Notes: a model not told the origin generated them from the letters alone. 64,000 nucleotides of DNA from Anaerotruncus massiliensis (ex Togo et al. 2026) (GCF_900199635.1 NZ_LT962687.1:556863-620862), one strand, 5' to 3'; counted from the first letter of the stretch, positions 1 through 7,362 are shown. A program made the numbers and translations.

Positions 1-433
1 TGGATTCGTTCGCGGCGGTGGTCAGGATGACATAGCGGGGTTCCCCGGCAAACTCGTTGTAAAGTCCCGCCATGTAAAGCGCATCCTCGCCGGGCAGGCG
101 GAAGCGGTATTTGGTCTTGTCCGCCGCCCACTCGTAGAAGCCGGTGGACGGGATCACACAGCGGCGCTGCTCGAGGCACTTGCGGAACATCGGCTTGTCC
201 GGGGCCGTCTCGGCGCGGGCGTTGATGACCACTCCCTTTTTATCGAAGCGCGGGAACCCCCACGCCAGCAGCTCGGGCACGGGTCGGTCGTCCCCGGCGA
301 CGAGCACCGGGGCGACGTTGGTCGGGTAGATTTCACCCATCTTGAATTCCCCGCGCTGCCGCCGCTCGACCTCCCGGACGATCTCCCGGATTTCGTCGCT
401 CTCTTCCTGACTGAAATTGTACCGTCCGCACAT
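1..433 (-). CDS. SRAP/YedK-family abasic-site peptidase, 3' end outside window
   Basis: The protein begins Met-Cys-Gly-Arg-Tyr. This is the hallmark of the SOS-response-associated peptidase (HMCES/YedK) family, in which Cys2 becomes the N-terminal nucleophile and crosslinks to abasic sites in single-stranded DNA. About 144 residues are visible. They include a VINARAET block (near residue 70) carrying the conserved Asn and Glu, and a PSTGFYEW block typical of the family; the catalytic His region lies beyond the window. The start at 433 is fixed by Cys2, and the upstream gene's stop ends one base before it. It is the last visible gene of a dinB cassette behind a LexA box, which fits a role in DNA-damage tolerance. 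The frame is open at the left edge. Confidence 0.93.
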   Translation of the reverse strand, partial: MCGRYNFSQEESDEIREIVREVERRQRGEFKMGEIYPTNVAPVLVAGDDRPVPELLAWGFPRFDKKGVVINARAETAPDKPMFRKCLEQRRCVIPSTGFYEWAADKTKYRFRLPGEDALYMAGLYNEFAGEPRYVILTTAANES

Positions 434-434
434 A

Positions 435-713
435 TCAGTTCTTCGCCTCCACAAACCATTTATTGTCGTCCTCCCGCCAGACGTAGCTGACGGCGTATGC
501 GGGCTGCCCTTCGGGCGTGTCCCACACGACCCGCACCTGATAACGGATGCCGCTGCCGCCCGCCCGCATGGACGCGGCGCGGCGCACATCGAGGACGCGT
601 TCCACCTGATATTGTGTCCCGTCCTCCCATTCGATAACCTCGGGGGAGATGCTTCCGTCCGTGCCGAAGGTGGCGTTGACACGCACGTAGACCTTACGCG
701 CCAGATCGTTCAT
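435..713 (-). CDS. Small conserved-looking protein of the dinB cassette
   Basis: This 92-residue protein has no recognisable catalytic motif. It reads as a compact mixed beta fold, with many Val/Arg/Tyr residues and a WEDGTQY block near residue 35, and no signal peptide or membrane segment. It lies 15 bp after dinB and ends one base before the SRAP start, so it is almost certainly translated from the same message. An AAAGGAG sits about 11 bases before the ATG. Similar small proteins of unknown role commonly accompany Y-family polymerases in Firmicutes. A link to translesion synthesis is inferred from position only. Confidence 0.75.
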   Translation of the reverse strand: MNDLARKVYVRVNATFGTDGSISPEVIEWEDGTQYQVERVLDVRRAASMRAGGSGIRYQVRVVWDTPEGQPAYAVSYVWREDDNKWFVEAKN

Positions 714-728
714 TGCACAGCGTCTCCT

Positions 729-1970
729 TTAAAAATATCCGACCGGATGGATGATGTGGTCGGCCTTCGGGTCGAAGCCGGTCAGGTCCGTGTCCTGCAG
801 CAGGGCTGCCCGCCGCACGCAGCCGTTGCCGAACCGCCGCCGCAGGCCGTCGACCGTCCGCTCGATCTCGGCCAGGTCCTCCCGCTTTTGATAATCGTCG
901 TACATGTCGAGCTGCACCGGGATATCGTCGTGCGAAAAATCCGTCACCGAGACGCCGATGCTTCTGACCGGTTCATCCCACCGGTAGTTTGCCCGGAAAA
1001 TCTCCATGGCGGCGGCGGTGATCTCAGAAGACAGGCAGGTGGGACGCGGTAGCTTCCGCTGCCGGGTGAAGCTCTGCAAACCGCGGTCGCGGACGCTGAT
1101 GCACACCGTCTGCCCCACGAACCCCTGTTCCCTCATCCTTGCGGCGACGCTCTCGGCCAGCACCCACAGGACCAGTCCGACGTCCCCGTCGTCCTCGAGG
1201 TCGCGGGGGGTGGTGCAGCTGTTGCCGATGGATTTGATCACGGCCAGTTCGTCGAATTCCGCGACGGCGGCGCGGTCCTCGCCGTTGGCAAACGCCCAGA
1301 GTACGTCGCCCCACTTGCCGAACCACCTGCGCAGGTTCGCGGGATCGACGGCGGCAAGCCTGCCGATGGTGGTGATCTGCCGGGACGCCAGCTTGCGGCT
1401 GGTAGCCGGGCCGACATACAGCAGGTCGGAGGCGGGGAGGGGCCACGCGATTTCCCTGTAGTTGTCCCGGCTGATGACCGTGACCGCGTCCGGCTTTTTG
1501 TAGTCGCTGCCGAGCTTTGCGAAAATCTTGTTCCAGCTCACGCCGATGCTGACGGTGATTCCCAGCTCGAACCGGATGCGGCGGCGGATTTCCTCCGCGA
1601 TCTGCGGCCCGCCGCCGAAAATGCCGGTGCTTCCACTCACGTCGAGCCATGCCTCGTCGATGCCGAAGGGCTCCACCTGCGAGGTGTACTCCATAAAGAT
1701 TTCCCGGCAGAGCCTGCTGTACCGCAGGTAGAGCGGATAGTCGGGCGGGACGATGACCAGACCGGGGCATTTCTGCCGCGCCTGCCAGAGCGCCTCCCCG
1801 GTCTTGACGCCATACCGTTTGGCGCGGTCGTTTTTGGCGAGGATGATGCCGTGGCGCTGCTCGACGTCGCCGCCGACCGCAAGGGGTTTCTCGCGCAGGG
1901 CGGGCCGGTGGAGCGCCTCCACCGACGCATAGAAGGAATTGCAGTCGCAGTGTAAAATCGTGCGGTCCAT
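729..1970 (-). CDS. dinB: DNA polymerase IV / Y-family translesion polymerase
   Basis: This 413-residue Y-family polymerase carries out error-prone bypass of damaged template bases. The palm begins with HCDCNSFYASVE, where the first catalytic Asp lies near residue 8. The second acidic pair is in GIDEAWLDV around residue 104. The SIGVSWNKIFAKLGSDYKKP block and the helix-hairpin-helix LYVGPATSRKLA region follow, then a little-finger domain. No obvious beta-clamp motif is seen at the C-terminus. The frame stays open up to 2033, but the ATG at 1970 is preferred. It has GGAGGTGACC just upstream, and an earlier start would fall inside the promoter and LexA box. Confidence 0.96.
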   Translation of the reverse strand: MDRTILHCDCNSFYASVEALHRPALREKPLAVGGDVEQRHGIILAKNDRAKRYGVKTGEALWQARQKCPGLVIVPPDYPLYLRYSRLCREIFMEYTSQVEPFGIDEAWLDVSGSTGIFGGGPQIAEEIRRRIRFELGITVSIGVSWNKIFAKLGSDYKKPDAVTVISRDNYREIAWPLPASDLLYVGPATSRKLASRQITTIGRLAAVDPANLRRWFGKWGDVLWAFANGEDRAAVAEFDELAVIKSIGNSCTTPRDLEDDGDVGLVLWVLAESVAARMREQGFVGQTVCISVRDRGLQSFTRQRKLPRPTCLSSEITAAAMEIFRANYRWDEPVRSIGVSVTDFSHDDIPVQLDMYDDYQKREDLAEIERTVDGLRRRFGNGCVRRAALLQDTDLTGFDPKADHIIHPVGYF

Positions 1971-1990
1971 CGGGTCACCTCCTCGAATCG

Positions 1991-2033
1991 GAACGTATGT
2001 TCTTATTGTAGGATGAACCGGGCGCGAAAACAA
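1991..2033 (-). promoter_or_regulatory. SOS promoter of the dinB cassette with LexA box
   Basis: Read on the minus strand, TTGTTT (2033-2028) and TACAAT (2010-2005) are separated by exactly 17 bases. Immediately downstream, GAACGTATGTTC (1991-2002) is a perfect match to the Firmicutes LexA/DinR palindrome GAAC-N4-GTTC. The box lies between the -10 element and the dinB ribosome binding site, a typical repressor position. It should place dinB, the small protein and the SRAP gene under SOS control. Confidence 0.9.
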
Positions 2034-2043
2034 GCGGAAAGTG

Positions 2044-2072
2044 TTGGCAGGCCATACACATTATAGTAGAAT
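2044..2072 (+). promoter_or_regulatory. Sigma-A-like promoter for the small HTH gene
   Basis: TTGGCA (2044-2049) and TAGAAT (2067-2072) are separated by 17 bases, about 30 bp before the HTH start. This is an ordinary vegetative promoter by sequence. It is divergent from the dinB promoter and shares the short intergenic region with it. Confidence 0.6.
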
Positions 2073-2105
2073 CGAACGAGGCGGCCCGCAGAAAGGGAAC
2101 GCGTC

Positions 2106-2306
2106 ATGTTGTCAACGACAATCGGAGTGAATGTCAGAATGAGCAGATTGGAATTGGGATGGTCGCAGGAACGGCTTGCATTTACTTCGGGGGTGTGCGT
2201 GCGCACGATCAGCGCAATCGAGTGCGGAACCGCAAATCCCACATCGGACGTGATCGAAAGCCTCGCTAGGGCGCTGGGGGTACCCGTGTCCCGGCTTGTC
2301 GCATAG
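2106..2306 (+). CDS. Small XRE/HTH DNA-binding protein
   Basis: This 66-residue protein is essentially one helix-turn-helix domain of the Cro/CI (XRE) family. The helix pair spans roughly residues 17-40, with SQERLAFTSGVCVRTISAIE as turn and recognition helix and the usual closing ALGVPVSRL helix. There is no effector domain. It lies between the dinB cassette and the broken end of cotJC, and its base composition is less GC-rich than its neighbours. It may mark acquired DNA or the edge of an element. The regulatory target is unknown. Confidence 0.82.
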   Translation: MLSTTIGVNVRMSRLELGWSQERLAFTSGVCVRTISAIECGTANPTSDVIESLARALGVPVSRLVA

Positions 2307-2344
2307 AGATTCGCATGGTGTAAACTTCGACAGCGGGCCGCCTC

Positions 2345-2575
2345 TCAGCTGCATTTACATTGATATAAACTACGAGCCAATTCTTCGGTGCCGATGTCGG
2401 TGAGCATGCCTTTTACCTGCGCGTAGGGCATCGAATAGCGCTGCTGAAGATAGCGGGTCGCGGCGCCCATTTCACCGTCGGGGCCGCCGACCTGGCTGAT
2501 GATGAATTTGGCCAGCGCGGGGTTGGGACGTTTGATCTTAACGGGGTATTCCAGTTTCTTTTCGTATAACCACAT
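2345..2575 (-). pseudogene. cotJC: cotJC (spore-coat manganese catalase), truncated
   Basis: The first 66 or so codons match CotJC, a Mn-catalase-like spore coat protein: MWLYEKKLEYPVKIK, then GGPDGEMGAATRYLQQRYSMPY and DIGTEELA. CotJC is normally about 190 residues. Here the family sequence stops after ELA, at about 2373, where the metal-ligand helix containing HLEM should continue. An unrelated RSLYQCKCS tail and a stop codon follow. The remaining two thirds of the protein are not found between this point and the HTH gene. The gene was therefore cut by a deletion or insertion near 2373. It follows cotJB with a 6-bp gap in the usual cotJABC order. Confidence 0.85.
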
Positions 2576-2581
2576 GATGTA

Positions 2582-2833
2582 CTAAGCCTCCATTTCCCAG
2601 GGCCACGGATCGTCCACCCATGTCCATCTGTTCGGGTTGCAGTTTTCACGCATGGTCAGCGGCCCAAACTGCTGGTTATAGAGCGCAACCGCTTCATCGC
2701 GCAGTTTTTTGTGTTTCTCGTAGTATGCCAGAGCGGGCTGGCAGGTGGGGTGACCGTCCAAATAGAGGACGACTTCGGTAATCGCAAAGTCATGCATCTG
2801 GATCTGCTTTAAAAGCCTCTGACGTTCACACAC
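2582..2833 (-). CDS. cotJB: Spore coat protein CotJB
   Basis: This 83-residue protein matches the CotJB family. It has an N-terminal helix (LLKQIQMHDFAITEVVLYLD), then HPTCQPALAYYEK, and an acidic, aromatic C-terminus (WTWVDDPWPWEMEA). CotJB is part of the cotJABC-encoded inner coat assembly made in the mother cell. The start overlaps the end of cotJA by 8 bp, implying translational coupling. The length is normal for the family. Confidence 0.92.
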   Translation of the reverse strand: MCERQRLLKQIQMHDFAITEVVLYLDGHPTCQPALAYYEKHKKLRDEAVALYNQQFGPLTMRENCNPNRWTWVDDPWPWEMEA

Positions 2834-3029
2834 AAGGACACGCCCCCTCTAAAAAAGGTTTGTCGAGCCCGGGGAAGATCGTTCCGCGGGAAAGTCCCAC
2901 TTCCGCCTCATAGACGGGGCCCCACTGCTGCCATGGCGAATAGGTCATGGACAGGGCGGGCATCACGTCGGGCCAGCACGGGTCCTGCACCTGGACCGCG
3001 TATGCGCCCATATCGGGTTTGAGTACCAT
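2826..3029 (-). CDS. cotJA: Spore coat associated protein CotJA
   Basis: This 67-residue protein shows the CotJA signature: SPWQQWGPVYEAEVGLSRGT followed by IFPGLDKPF. It is the first gene of the cotJ operon; in Bacillus this operon depends on the mother-cell factor sigma-E. An AAAGGAG lies before the ATG. The upstream region (about 3085-3130, minus strand) holds CATA-rich stretches that could be a sporulation -10 element, but no clear -35 was found, so no promoter is called. Confidence 0.9.
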   Translation of the reverse strand: MVLKPDMGAYAVQVQDPCWPDVMPALSMTYSPWQQWGPVYEAEVGLSRGTIFPGLDKPFLEGACPCV

Positions 3030-3115
3030 ATCCGAATTTCTCCTTTACCAAAACGGTTGGGGTGTTGACCCCCTCGATTCATACTATGAGTGGCCGTTGA
3101 TTGTGTGATTTGGAT

Positions 3116-3144
3116 TTGTATGGATGAGAAAAACGTGTTAAAAT
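3116..3144 (+). promoter_or_regulatory. Sigma-A-like promoter for the ferritin-VIT1 gene
   Basis: TTGTAT (3116-3121) and TAAAAT (3139-3144) are spaced by 17 bases, about 50 bp before the start at 3193. The promoter is divergent from the cotJ operon. Confidence 0.65.
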
Positions 3145-3192
3145 AGGGGACAATGATAACCGGATAAAAATGTGACGGAAGGGGATGTTTTG

Positions 3193-4086
3193 ATGGAAAA
3201 GGAGCGGGATACCCAAATTTCACAAAAAGCGCTGGAAGCGATCCGCGTGATGCAGCAGACCGAGATTACCGAGTATGCCACCTATAAGGCGATCGCGTCC
3301 CGCCTCAAGGACGGGAAAAACAAGCAGGTGCTCAACCGGCTGGCGGAGGAGGAGCTCGTCCACTGCAATATCTGGAAAAAATACACCGGCGAGGAGATAA
3401 AACCGCAGGGCCTGAAGGTGTGGTGGCGCAAGCTGCTTGCAGGGGTGCTCGGCTTTACCTTCACGATCAAGCTGATGGAGAACCGGGAGGACGTGGCGCA
3501 GCACGACTACGCCGCGCTGGCCGCGGAGGTGCCCGAGAGCGCCGAGGTCATGGCGCAGGAGGACGCGCATGAACGGGCGCTGATGGACCTGCTCGACGAG
3601 GAACGGCTCCAGTACGTCGGGTCGATGGTGCTCGGGCTCAACGACGCGCTCGTCGAACTGACCGGAACCCTCGCGGGGCTCACCCTCGCGATGCAGAACA
3701 CGCGGATCATCGCGCTGTCCGGGCTGATCACCGGCATCTCCGCCACCCTCTCAATGGCGTCGAGCGAATTTCTCTCCGCCAAGAGCGAGGGCCGCAAGGA
3801 CGCGCTCAAATCCTGCGTCTACACCGGCATCGCCTACTTGGTCACCGTGGCGCTGCTCATCCTGCCCTACCTGCTCTTTCCGCCCAAGGGCTATCTGTTC
3901 GCGCTCGGCACCATGCTGGCGGTCGTGGTGCTGATCATCGTCATCTTCAACTACTATATCGCCGTCGCCAAGGACCTGCCCTTCAAACGCCGCTTCGCGG
4001 AGATGGCCTGCATCTCGCTGGGCGTCGCGGCGCTCTCCTTCGTCGTCGGGCTGCTCGTCAAAATGTGGCTCGGCGTGGACGTCTGA
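3193..4086 (+). CDS. Ferritin-like domain fused to VIT1/CCC1 membrane transporter
   Basis: This 297-residue fusion has a rubrerythrin/ferritin-like four-helix domain in about the first 130 residues. Visible carboxylate and His ligands include EITEYATYKAIA, EEELVHCNIWKKY and EDAHERALMD. The second half is a VIT1/CCC1-type domain: VGSMVLGLNDALVELTGTLA, then TGISATLSMASSEFLSAKSE, and three further hydrophobic spans. Family members move Fe2+ or Mn2+ across membranes, and ferritin-VIT fusions such as MbfA export iron under oxidative or iron stress. An in-frame ATG exists at 3172, but the one at 3193 has the better-placed GAAGGGG. It is monocistronic, with its own promoter and terminator. Confidence 0.9.
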   Translation: MEKERDTQISQKALEAIRVMQQTEITEYATYKAIASRLKDGKNKQVLNRLAEEELVHCNIWKKYTGEEIKPQGLKVWWRKLLAGVLGFTFTIKLMENREDVAQHDYAALAAEVPESAEVMAQEDAHERALMDLLDEERLQYVGSMVLGLNDALVELTGTLAGLTLAMQNTRIIALSGLITGISATLSMASSEFLSAKSEGRKDALKSCVYTGIAYLVTVALLILPYLLFPPKGYLFALGTMLAVVVLIIVIFNYYIAVAKDLPFKRRFAEMACISLGVAALSFVVGLLVKMWLGVDV

Positions 4087-4116
4087 CCGGAAACGGTTTA
4101 CGCGTTTTTCCCGCAG

Positions 4117-4146
4117 CGGGCGGCCGAATGGCCGCCCGTATTTTTT
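4117..4146 (+). terminator. Intrinsic terminator after ferritin-VIT1 gene
   Basis: The stem GGGCGGCC pairs with GGCCGCCC across a 4-base loop and is followed by a run of six T. Confidence 0.85.
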
Positions 4147-4235
4147 GGACTTTTGGCGTGCCATAAGATTCCTGCGAATCCGTCGAAGCCTTCCACATAA
4201 ATCCGATTTTGCCAGTCAATAATAACCTTGCCGAA

Positions 4236-4244
4236 CATACCATA
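4236..4244 (+). promoter_or_regulatory. Possible sporulation-type -10 element before spoVT
   Basis: CATACCATA, 32 bp before the spoVT start, resembles the -10 elements of sigma-G/sigma-E promoters. In Bacillus spoVT is transcribed by forespore sigma-G. No -35 at the expected spacing is convincing (an AATA lies 14-15 bases upstream), so this is tentative. Confidence 0.35.
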
Positions 4245-4275
4245 TTTTCAGATAGAACAAGGAGGAGCAATTCGG

Positions 4276-4449
4276 ATGAAAGCCACAGGAATTGTAAGGC
4301 GTATCGATGACCTGGGACGCGTGGTCATCCCCAAGGAAATCCGGCGAACAATGCGTATCAGGGAGGGCGATCCGCTGCTGATAACACGGACACAGTGGGA
4401 GAGCTACTGCTTTGCCATGCTGGAGCTGGCAAAACGGGCGGGGATATAG
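4276..4449 (+). CDS. spoVT: 5' part of interrupted spoVT (AbrB-type DNA-binding half)
   Basis: The first 34 codons, from MKATGIVRRIDDLGRVVIPK to REGDPL, match the start of SpoVT, the forespore AbrB-family regulator. The homology then ends and the frame continues for 23 codons (LITRTQWESYCFAMLELAKR and AGI) before TAG, giving 57 residues instead of about 178. The missing part lies at 18416-18865, fused in frame to a recombinase gene. Up to GDP this stub retains most of the swapped-hairpin AbrB fold but none of the C-terminal GAF-like domain. The extra 23 codons belong to the inserted element and look like a serine-recombinase C-terminus. The ribosome binding site is AAGGAGGAG. Whether the stub is made and binds DNA is unknown. 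Confidence 0.93.
   Translation: MKATGIVRRIDDLGRVVIPKEIRRTMRIREGDPLLITRTQWESYCFAMLELAKRAGI
4361..4397 (+). other. Left attachment site (attL) of the spoVT element
   Basis: Host spoVT sequence runs to GGCGA (4366-4370), which is also present at the right end (18416-18420). The element arm follows: CCGCTGCTGATAACAC at 4372-4387. It is the exact reverse complement of the right arm at 18402-18417, and the similarity extends about 8 bp further with two mismatches. Crossover lies within GGCGA; the symmetry of the arms centres on the dinucleotide GA. Confidence 0.9.
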
Positions 4450-4458
4450 GGGTACATA

Positions 4459-4504
4459 AAGGCCCGTCAGGGAAAGTAAATGCTTTCCCTGACGGGCCTT
4501 TTTC
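4459..4504 (+). terminator. Strong terminator just inside the element's left end
   Basis: A perfect 18-bp stem (4459-4476 with 4483-4500) and a 6-base loop are followed by T residues. In the integrated state it ends the spoVT stub transcript. In the circular form it would end the recombinase transcript, since the recombinase tail lies immediately before it. Confidence 0.9.
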
Positions 4505-4529
4505 CATATCACATAAAGAGCAAACGAGC

Positions 4530-4558
4530 TTGTGCTTTTGCTGCTTATCCTGTATAAT
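4530..4558 (+). promoter_or_regulatory. Promoter of the hsd operon
   Basis: TTGTGC (4530-4535) and a perfect TATAAT (4553-4558) are separated by 17 bases, about 100 bp before hsdM. Confidence 0.75.
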
Positions 4559-4655
4559 TTTGTAATAAGCATCAGAAATACATATTTCCATGAAAAAACT
4601 TTATCGCTGGCAGGCAGTTGTGAAGGTCGGCGGCGAATGATGCGGAGGACTTTTT

Positions 4656-6161
4656 ATGGCAAACGGAAGCAACAATACAGCGAGCATCGGCTTTGAGGAG
4701 CAGATCTGGGCGGCGGCGGACATCCTGCGGGGGAACATGGATGCCGCCGAATATAAGCACGTGGTTCTGGGGCTGATCTTCTTAAAATACATTTCAGACC
4801 AGTTTGACGCCCGTTTTCAGGAACTGCGCGATGAAGACGACGACGTGGAGGATAAGGACGCCTACACAGAGGTGAATGTGTTTTTTGTGCCGCCGGAAGC
4901 CCGATGGAAAGTAATTGCCGACGCTGCCCATACCGAGGAGATTGGCACGGTCATCGACAACGCCATGCGGGCAATCGAAAAGGAGAACAAACGGCTGAAG
5001 GACGTCCTTCCCAAAACATACTCCCGTACAGAGCTGGACAAGCGCCGTCTCGGGAATGTGGTCGACCTGTTCACCAACATCCAGATGGTGGAGCATGGGG
5101 CGGAGAAGGATATTCTTGGACAGGTCTATCAGTATTGCCTTCAAAAGTTTGCCGAGCAAGAAGGAAAGCGCGCGGGAGAATTTTTTACGCCGTCCTGTGT
5201 GGTGCGGACGCTTGTGGAGGTGCTCCAGCCGTTCCAGGGGCGGGTCTACGATCCCTGCTGCGGCTCGGGCGGTATGTTTGTGCAGTCGGCGGATTTTGTC
5301 CGCCACCACGCCGGAAATATTGGAAATCTCTCAATTTACGGGCAAGACGCCAACCCGACCACCCGCAAAATGGCGATCATGAACCTTGCCATCCGCGGGA
5401 TTGAAGCCGATCTTGGCAGCTACAACGCCGACACGTTTCACAACGACTTGCATAAGACCCTAAAAGCGGATTTTATTATGGCAAACCCGCCGTTTAACCT
5501 CTCGGACTGGAACGACGGCTCGCTGAACGACGACCCCCGTTGGAAATACGGTCTGCCGCCTGCGGGAAACGCCAACTTCGCGTGGCTCCAGCACATGATC
5601 TGGCACCTTGCGCCGGGCGGCAAGATCGGCATGGTGCTGGCCAACGGCTCCCTGTCCTCCCAAAGCGGCGGCGAGGGGGACATCCGCAAAAAGATCGTGG
5701 AGGACGATCTGGTGGAAGGCATCGTCGCCATGCCCACACAGTTATTCTACACCACGCAGATTCCCGTTTCGCTGTGGTTTATCAGCCGCAATAAGAAGCA
5801 AAAGGGCAAGACGCTGTTCATCGACGCCCGCAAAATGGGTACGATGGTCAACCGCCGCCTGCGCGAGATGACCACGGAGGACATCGCCAAAATCGCCGCC
5901 ACATTTCAGGCGTTTGACGATGGGACGCTTGAGGATGTAAAGGGCTTCTGTGCCGCCGTGTCCATGGAGGAGATCGCCAGGCAGGATTATATCCTCACGC
6001 CTGGGCGCTACGTCGGCATCGAGGAGCAGAAGGATGACGGCGAACCCTTTGAGGAGAAGATGACGCGGCTGACAGGGGAACTGTCGGAGATGTTCAAGCG
6101 TTCCCATGAGCTGGAGGAGGAGATTCGCAAAAGACTGGGGGCGATTGGGTATGAGGTCTGA
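4656..6161 (+). CDS. hsdM: Type I restriction-modification methyltransferase subunit HsdM
   Basis: This 501-residue N6-adenine methyltransferase subunit has an N-terminal HsdM helical domain (about 10-145) with FEEQIWAAADILRGNMDAAE. It is followed by the SAM-binding motif DPCCGSGGMF near residue 199 and the catalytic NPPF motif near residue 277. HsdM with HsdS methylates the recognition site and, with HsdR, forms the restriction complex. GGAGGAC precedes the ATG by about 7 bases. The stop overlaps the hsdS start by 11 bp. It is the first gene of the element's hsd operon, and the length is normal. Confidence 0.96.
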   Translation: MANGSNNTASIGFEEQIWAAADILRGNMDAAEYKHVVLGLIFLKYISDQFDARFQELRDEDDDVEDKDAYTEVNVFFVPPEARWKVIADAAHTEEIGTVIDNAMRAIEKENKRLKDVLPKTYSRTELDKRRLGNVVDLFTNIQMVEHGAEKDILGQVYQYCLQKFAEQEGKRAGEFFTPSCVVRTLVEVLQPFQGRVYDPCCGSGGMFVQSADFVRHHAGNIGNLSIYGQDANPTTRKMAIMNLAIRGIEADLGSYNADTFHNDLHKTLKADFIMANPPFNLSDWNDGSLNDDPRWKYGLPPAGNANFAWLQHMIWHLAPGGKIGMVLANGSLSSQSGGEGDIRKKIVEDDLVEGIVAMPTQLFYTTQIPVSLWFISRNKKQKGKTLFIDARKMGTMVNRRLREMTTEDIAKIAATFQAFDDGTLEDVKGFCAAVSMEEIARQDYILTPGRYVGIEEQKDDGEPFEEKMTRLTGELSEMFKRSHELEEEIRKRLGAIGYEV

Positions 6162-7362
6162 TTGGATAAAAAGTACAATTTCTGACATTTGTTCATTAGT
6201 TACGGATGGCTCTCATTTTAGCCCCAAAAGTGTTGACGCAGGCAAGTTTATGGTTTCAGTCAAAGACTTTACTTATGACGGTTTTGACTTTACATCTTGT
6301 CGCCAGATAAGTGAAAAGGACTATATGATACTTGAAAAGAATGGTTGTGTGCCGGAATACAACGATATATTGATAGGTAAAGATGGCGCACGTTTCTTTG
6401 AGGATATAGTGATTTACAGGCAAAGTGAACGCCCGGCACTCTTATCCTCTATTGCTATTCTTCGGTGCAATATGGCCAAGGTTATACCAGAGTTTCTATA
6501 CTATACCTTAAAAACGCCTGATTTTCGAGCAGATGTGCGAGACAATTATGGTTCAGGCTCTGCAATTCCCCGCATAATCTTAAAAGATTTTAAAAGGATG
6601 CCTGTTTTATTGCCCCCAATAGAAGTCCAACGAGTTATTTCCGATACGCTTTCATGCCTTGATGCTCGGATTGCTTTAAACAAAAAGATAAATCATCATT
6701 TAGAGCAGATGGCGCAGGCCATTTTCAAATCGTGGTTCGTGGATTTTGAGCCGTTCGATGGAGTGATGCCGGACGATTGGCAAGTCGGGCATCTCACTGA
6801 TATTGCCGACTACCTCAATGGCCTTGCAATGCAGCGGTTTAGACCTACCGAAAGCGAGGTGGGAATGCCTGTCCTTAAAATTAAAGAACTGCGGCAGGGC
6901 TCGTGTGATGCACAAAGCGAGCTCTGTTCACCCAACGTCCGCTCTGACTATATTGTTCATGATGGCGATGTGATTTTTTCATGGTCTGGTAGCCTCCTTG
7001 TTGATTTCTGGTGCGGTGGTGACTGTGGTCTAAATCAACACCTTTTCAAGGTTACGTCCCGCAAGTACGACAAGTGGTTTTACTACGCCTGGACTTGTCA
7101 CCATCTCGCCCGGTTTATAACAATGGCGGCAGACAAGGCAACCACAATGGGGCACATTAAGCGGGAAGCCCTGGAAAACGCCGAAGTCATCATTCCTGAC
7201 GGGGACAGCTACCGCCAGCTTGGAGGCCTACTCACTCCACTATACGAACAGATTATTAACAATAGGGTCGAGAGCCGCAAGCTGTCCCTGTTGCGTGACG
7301 CGTTGCTACCCCGCCTGATGTCCGGCGAACTGTCCGTTTCCGATCTCGACGACGCTAAATGA
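6151..7362 (+). CDS. hsdS: Type I restriction specificity subunit HsdS
   Basis: This roughly 400-residue specificity subunit has two target-recognition domains, each ending in a conserved helix. The first TRD closes with the block around residues 150-195, including LPPIEVQRVISDTLSCLDAR and then NKKINHHLEQMAQAIFKSWF. The second closes with LRDALLPRLMSGEL near the C-terminus. The ATG at 6151 overlaps the end of hsdM and is preferred over an in-frame upstream start at 6106, because hsdM-hsdS overlaps of this kind are usual. The middle of the gene is noticeably more AT-rich than hsdM or hsdR, as is common for specificity domains exchanged by recombination. Confidence 0.95.
   Translation: MRSDWIKSTISDICSLVTDGSHFSPKSVDAGKFMVSVKDFTYDGFDFTSCRQISEKDYMILEKNGCVPEYNDILIGKDGARFFEDIVIYRQSERPALLSSIAILRCNMAKVIPEFLYYTLKTPDFRADVRDNYGSGSAIPRIILKDFKRMPVLLPPIEVQRVISDTLSCLDARIALNKKINHHLEQMAQAIFKSWFVDFEPFDGVMPDDWQVGHLTDIADYLNGLAMQRFRPTESEVGMPVLKIKELRQGSCDAQSELCSPNVRSDYIVHDGDVIFSWSGSLLVDFWCGGDCGLNQHLFKVTSRKYDKWFYYAWTCHHLARFITMAADKATTMGHIKREALENAEVIIPDGDSYRQLGGLLTPLYEQIINNRVESRKLSLLRDALLPRLMSGELSVSDLDDAK

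Noticed and set aside
1971-2033. Longer dinB start at 2033
   Set aside because: It would place the start codon inside the -35 element and translate through the LexA box; the ATG at 1970 has a strong ribosome binding site.
2326-2332. TTCGACA, a Spo0A-box match after the XRE gene
   Set aside because: Single copy, not near a promoter, between two converging gene ends; probably chance.
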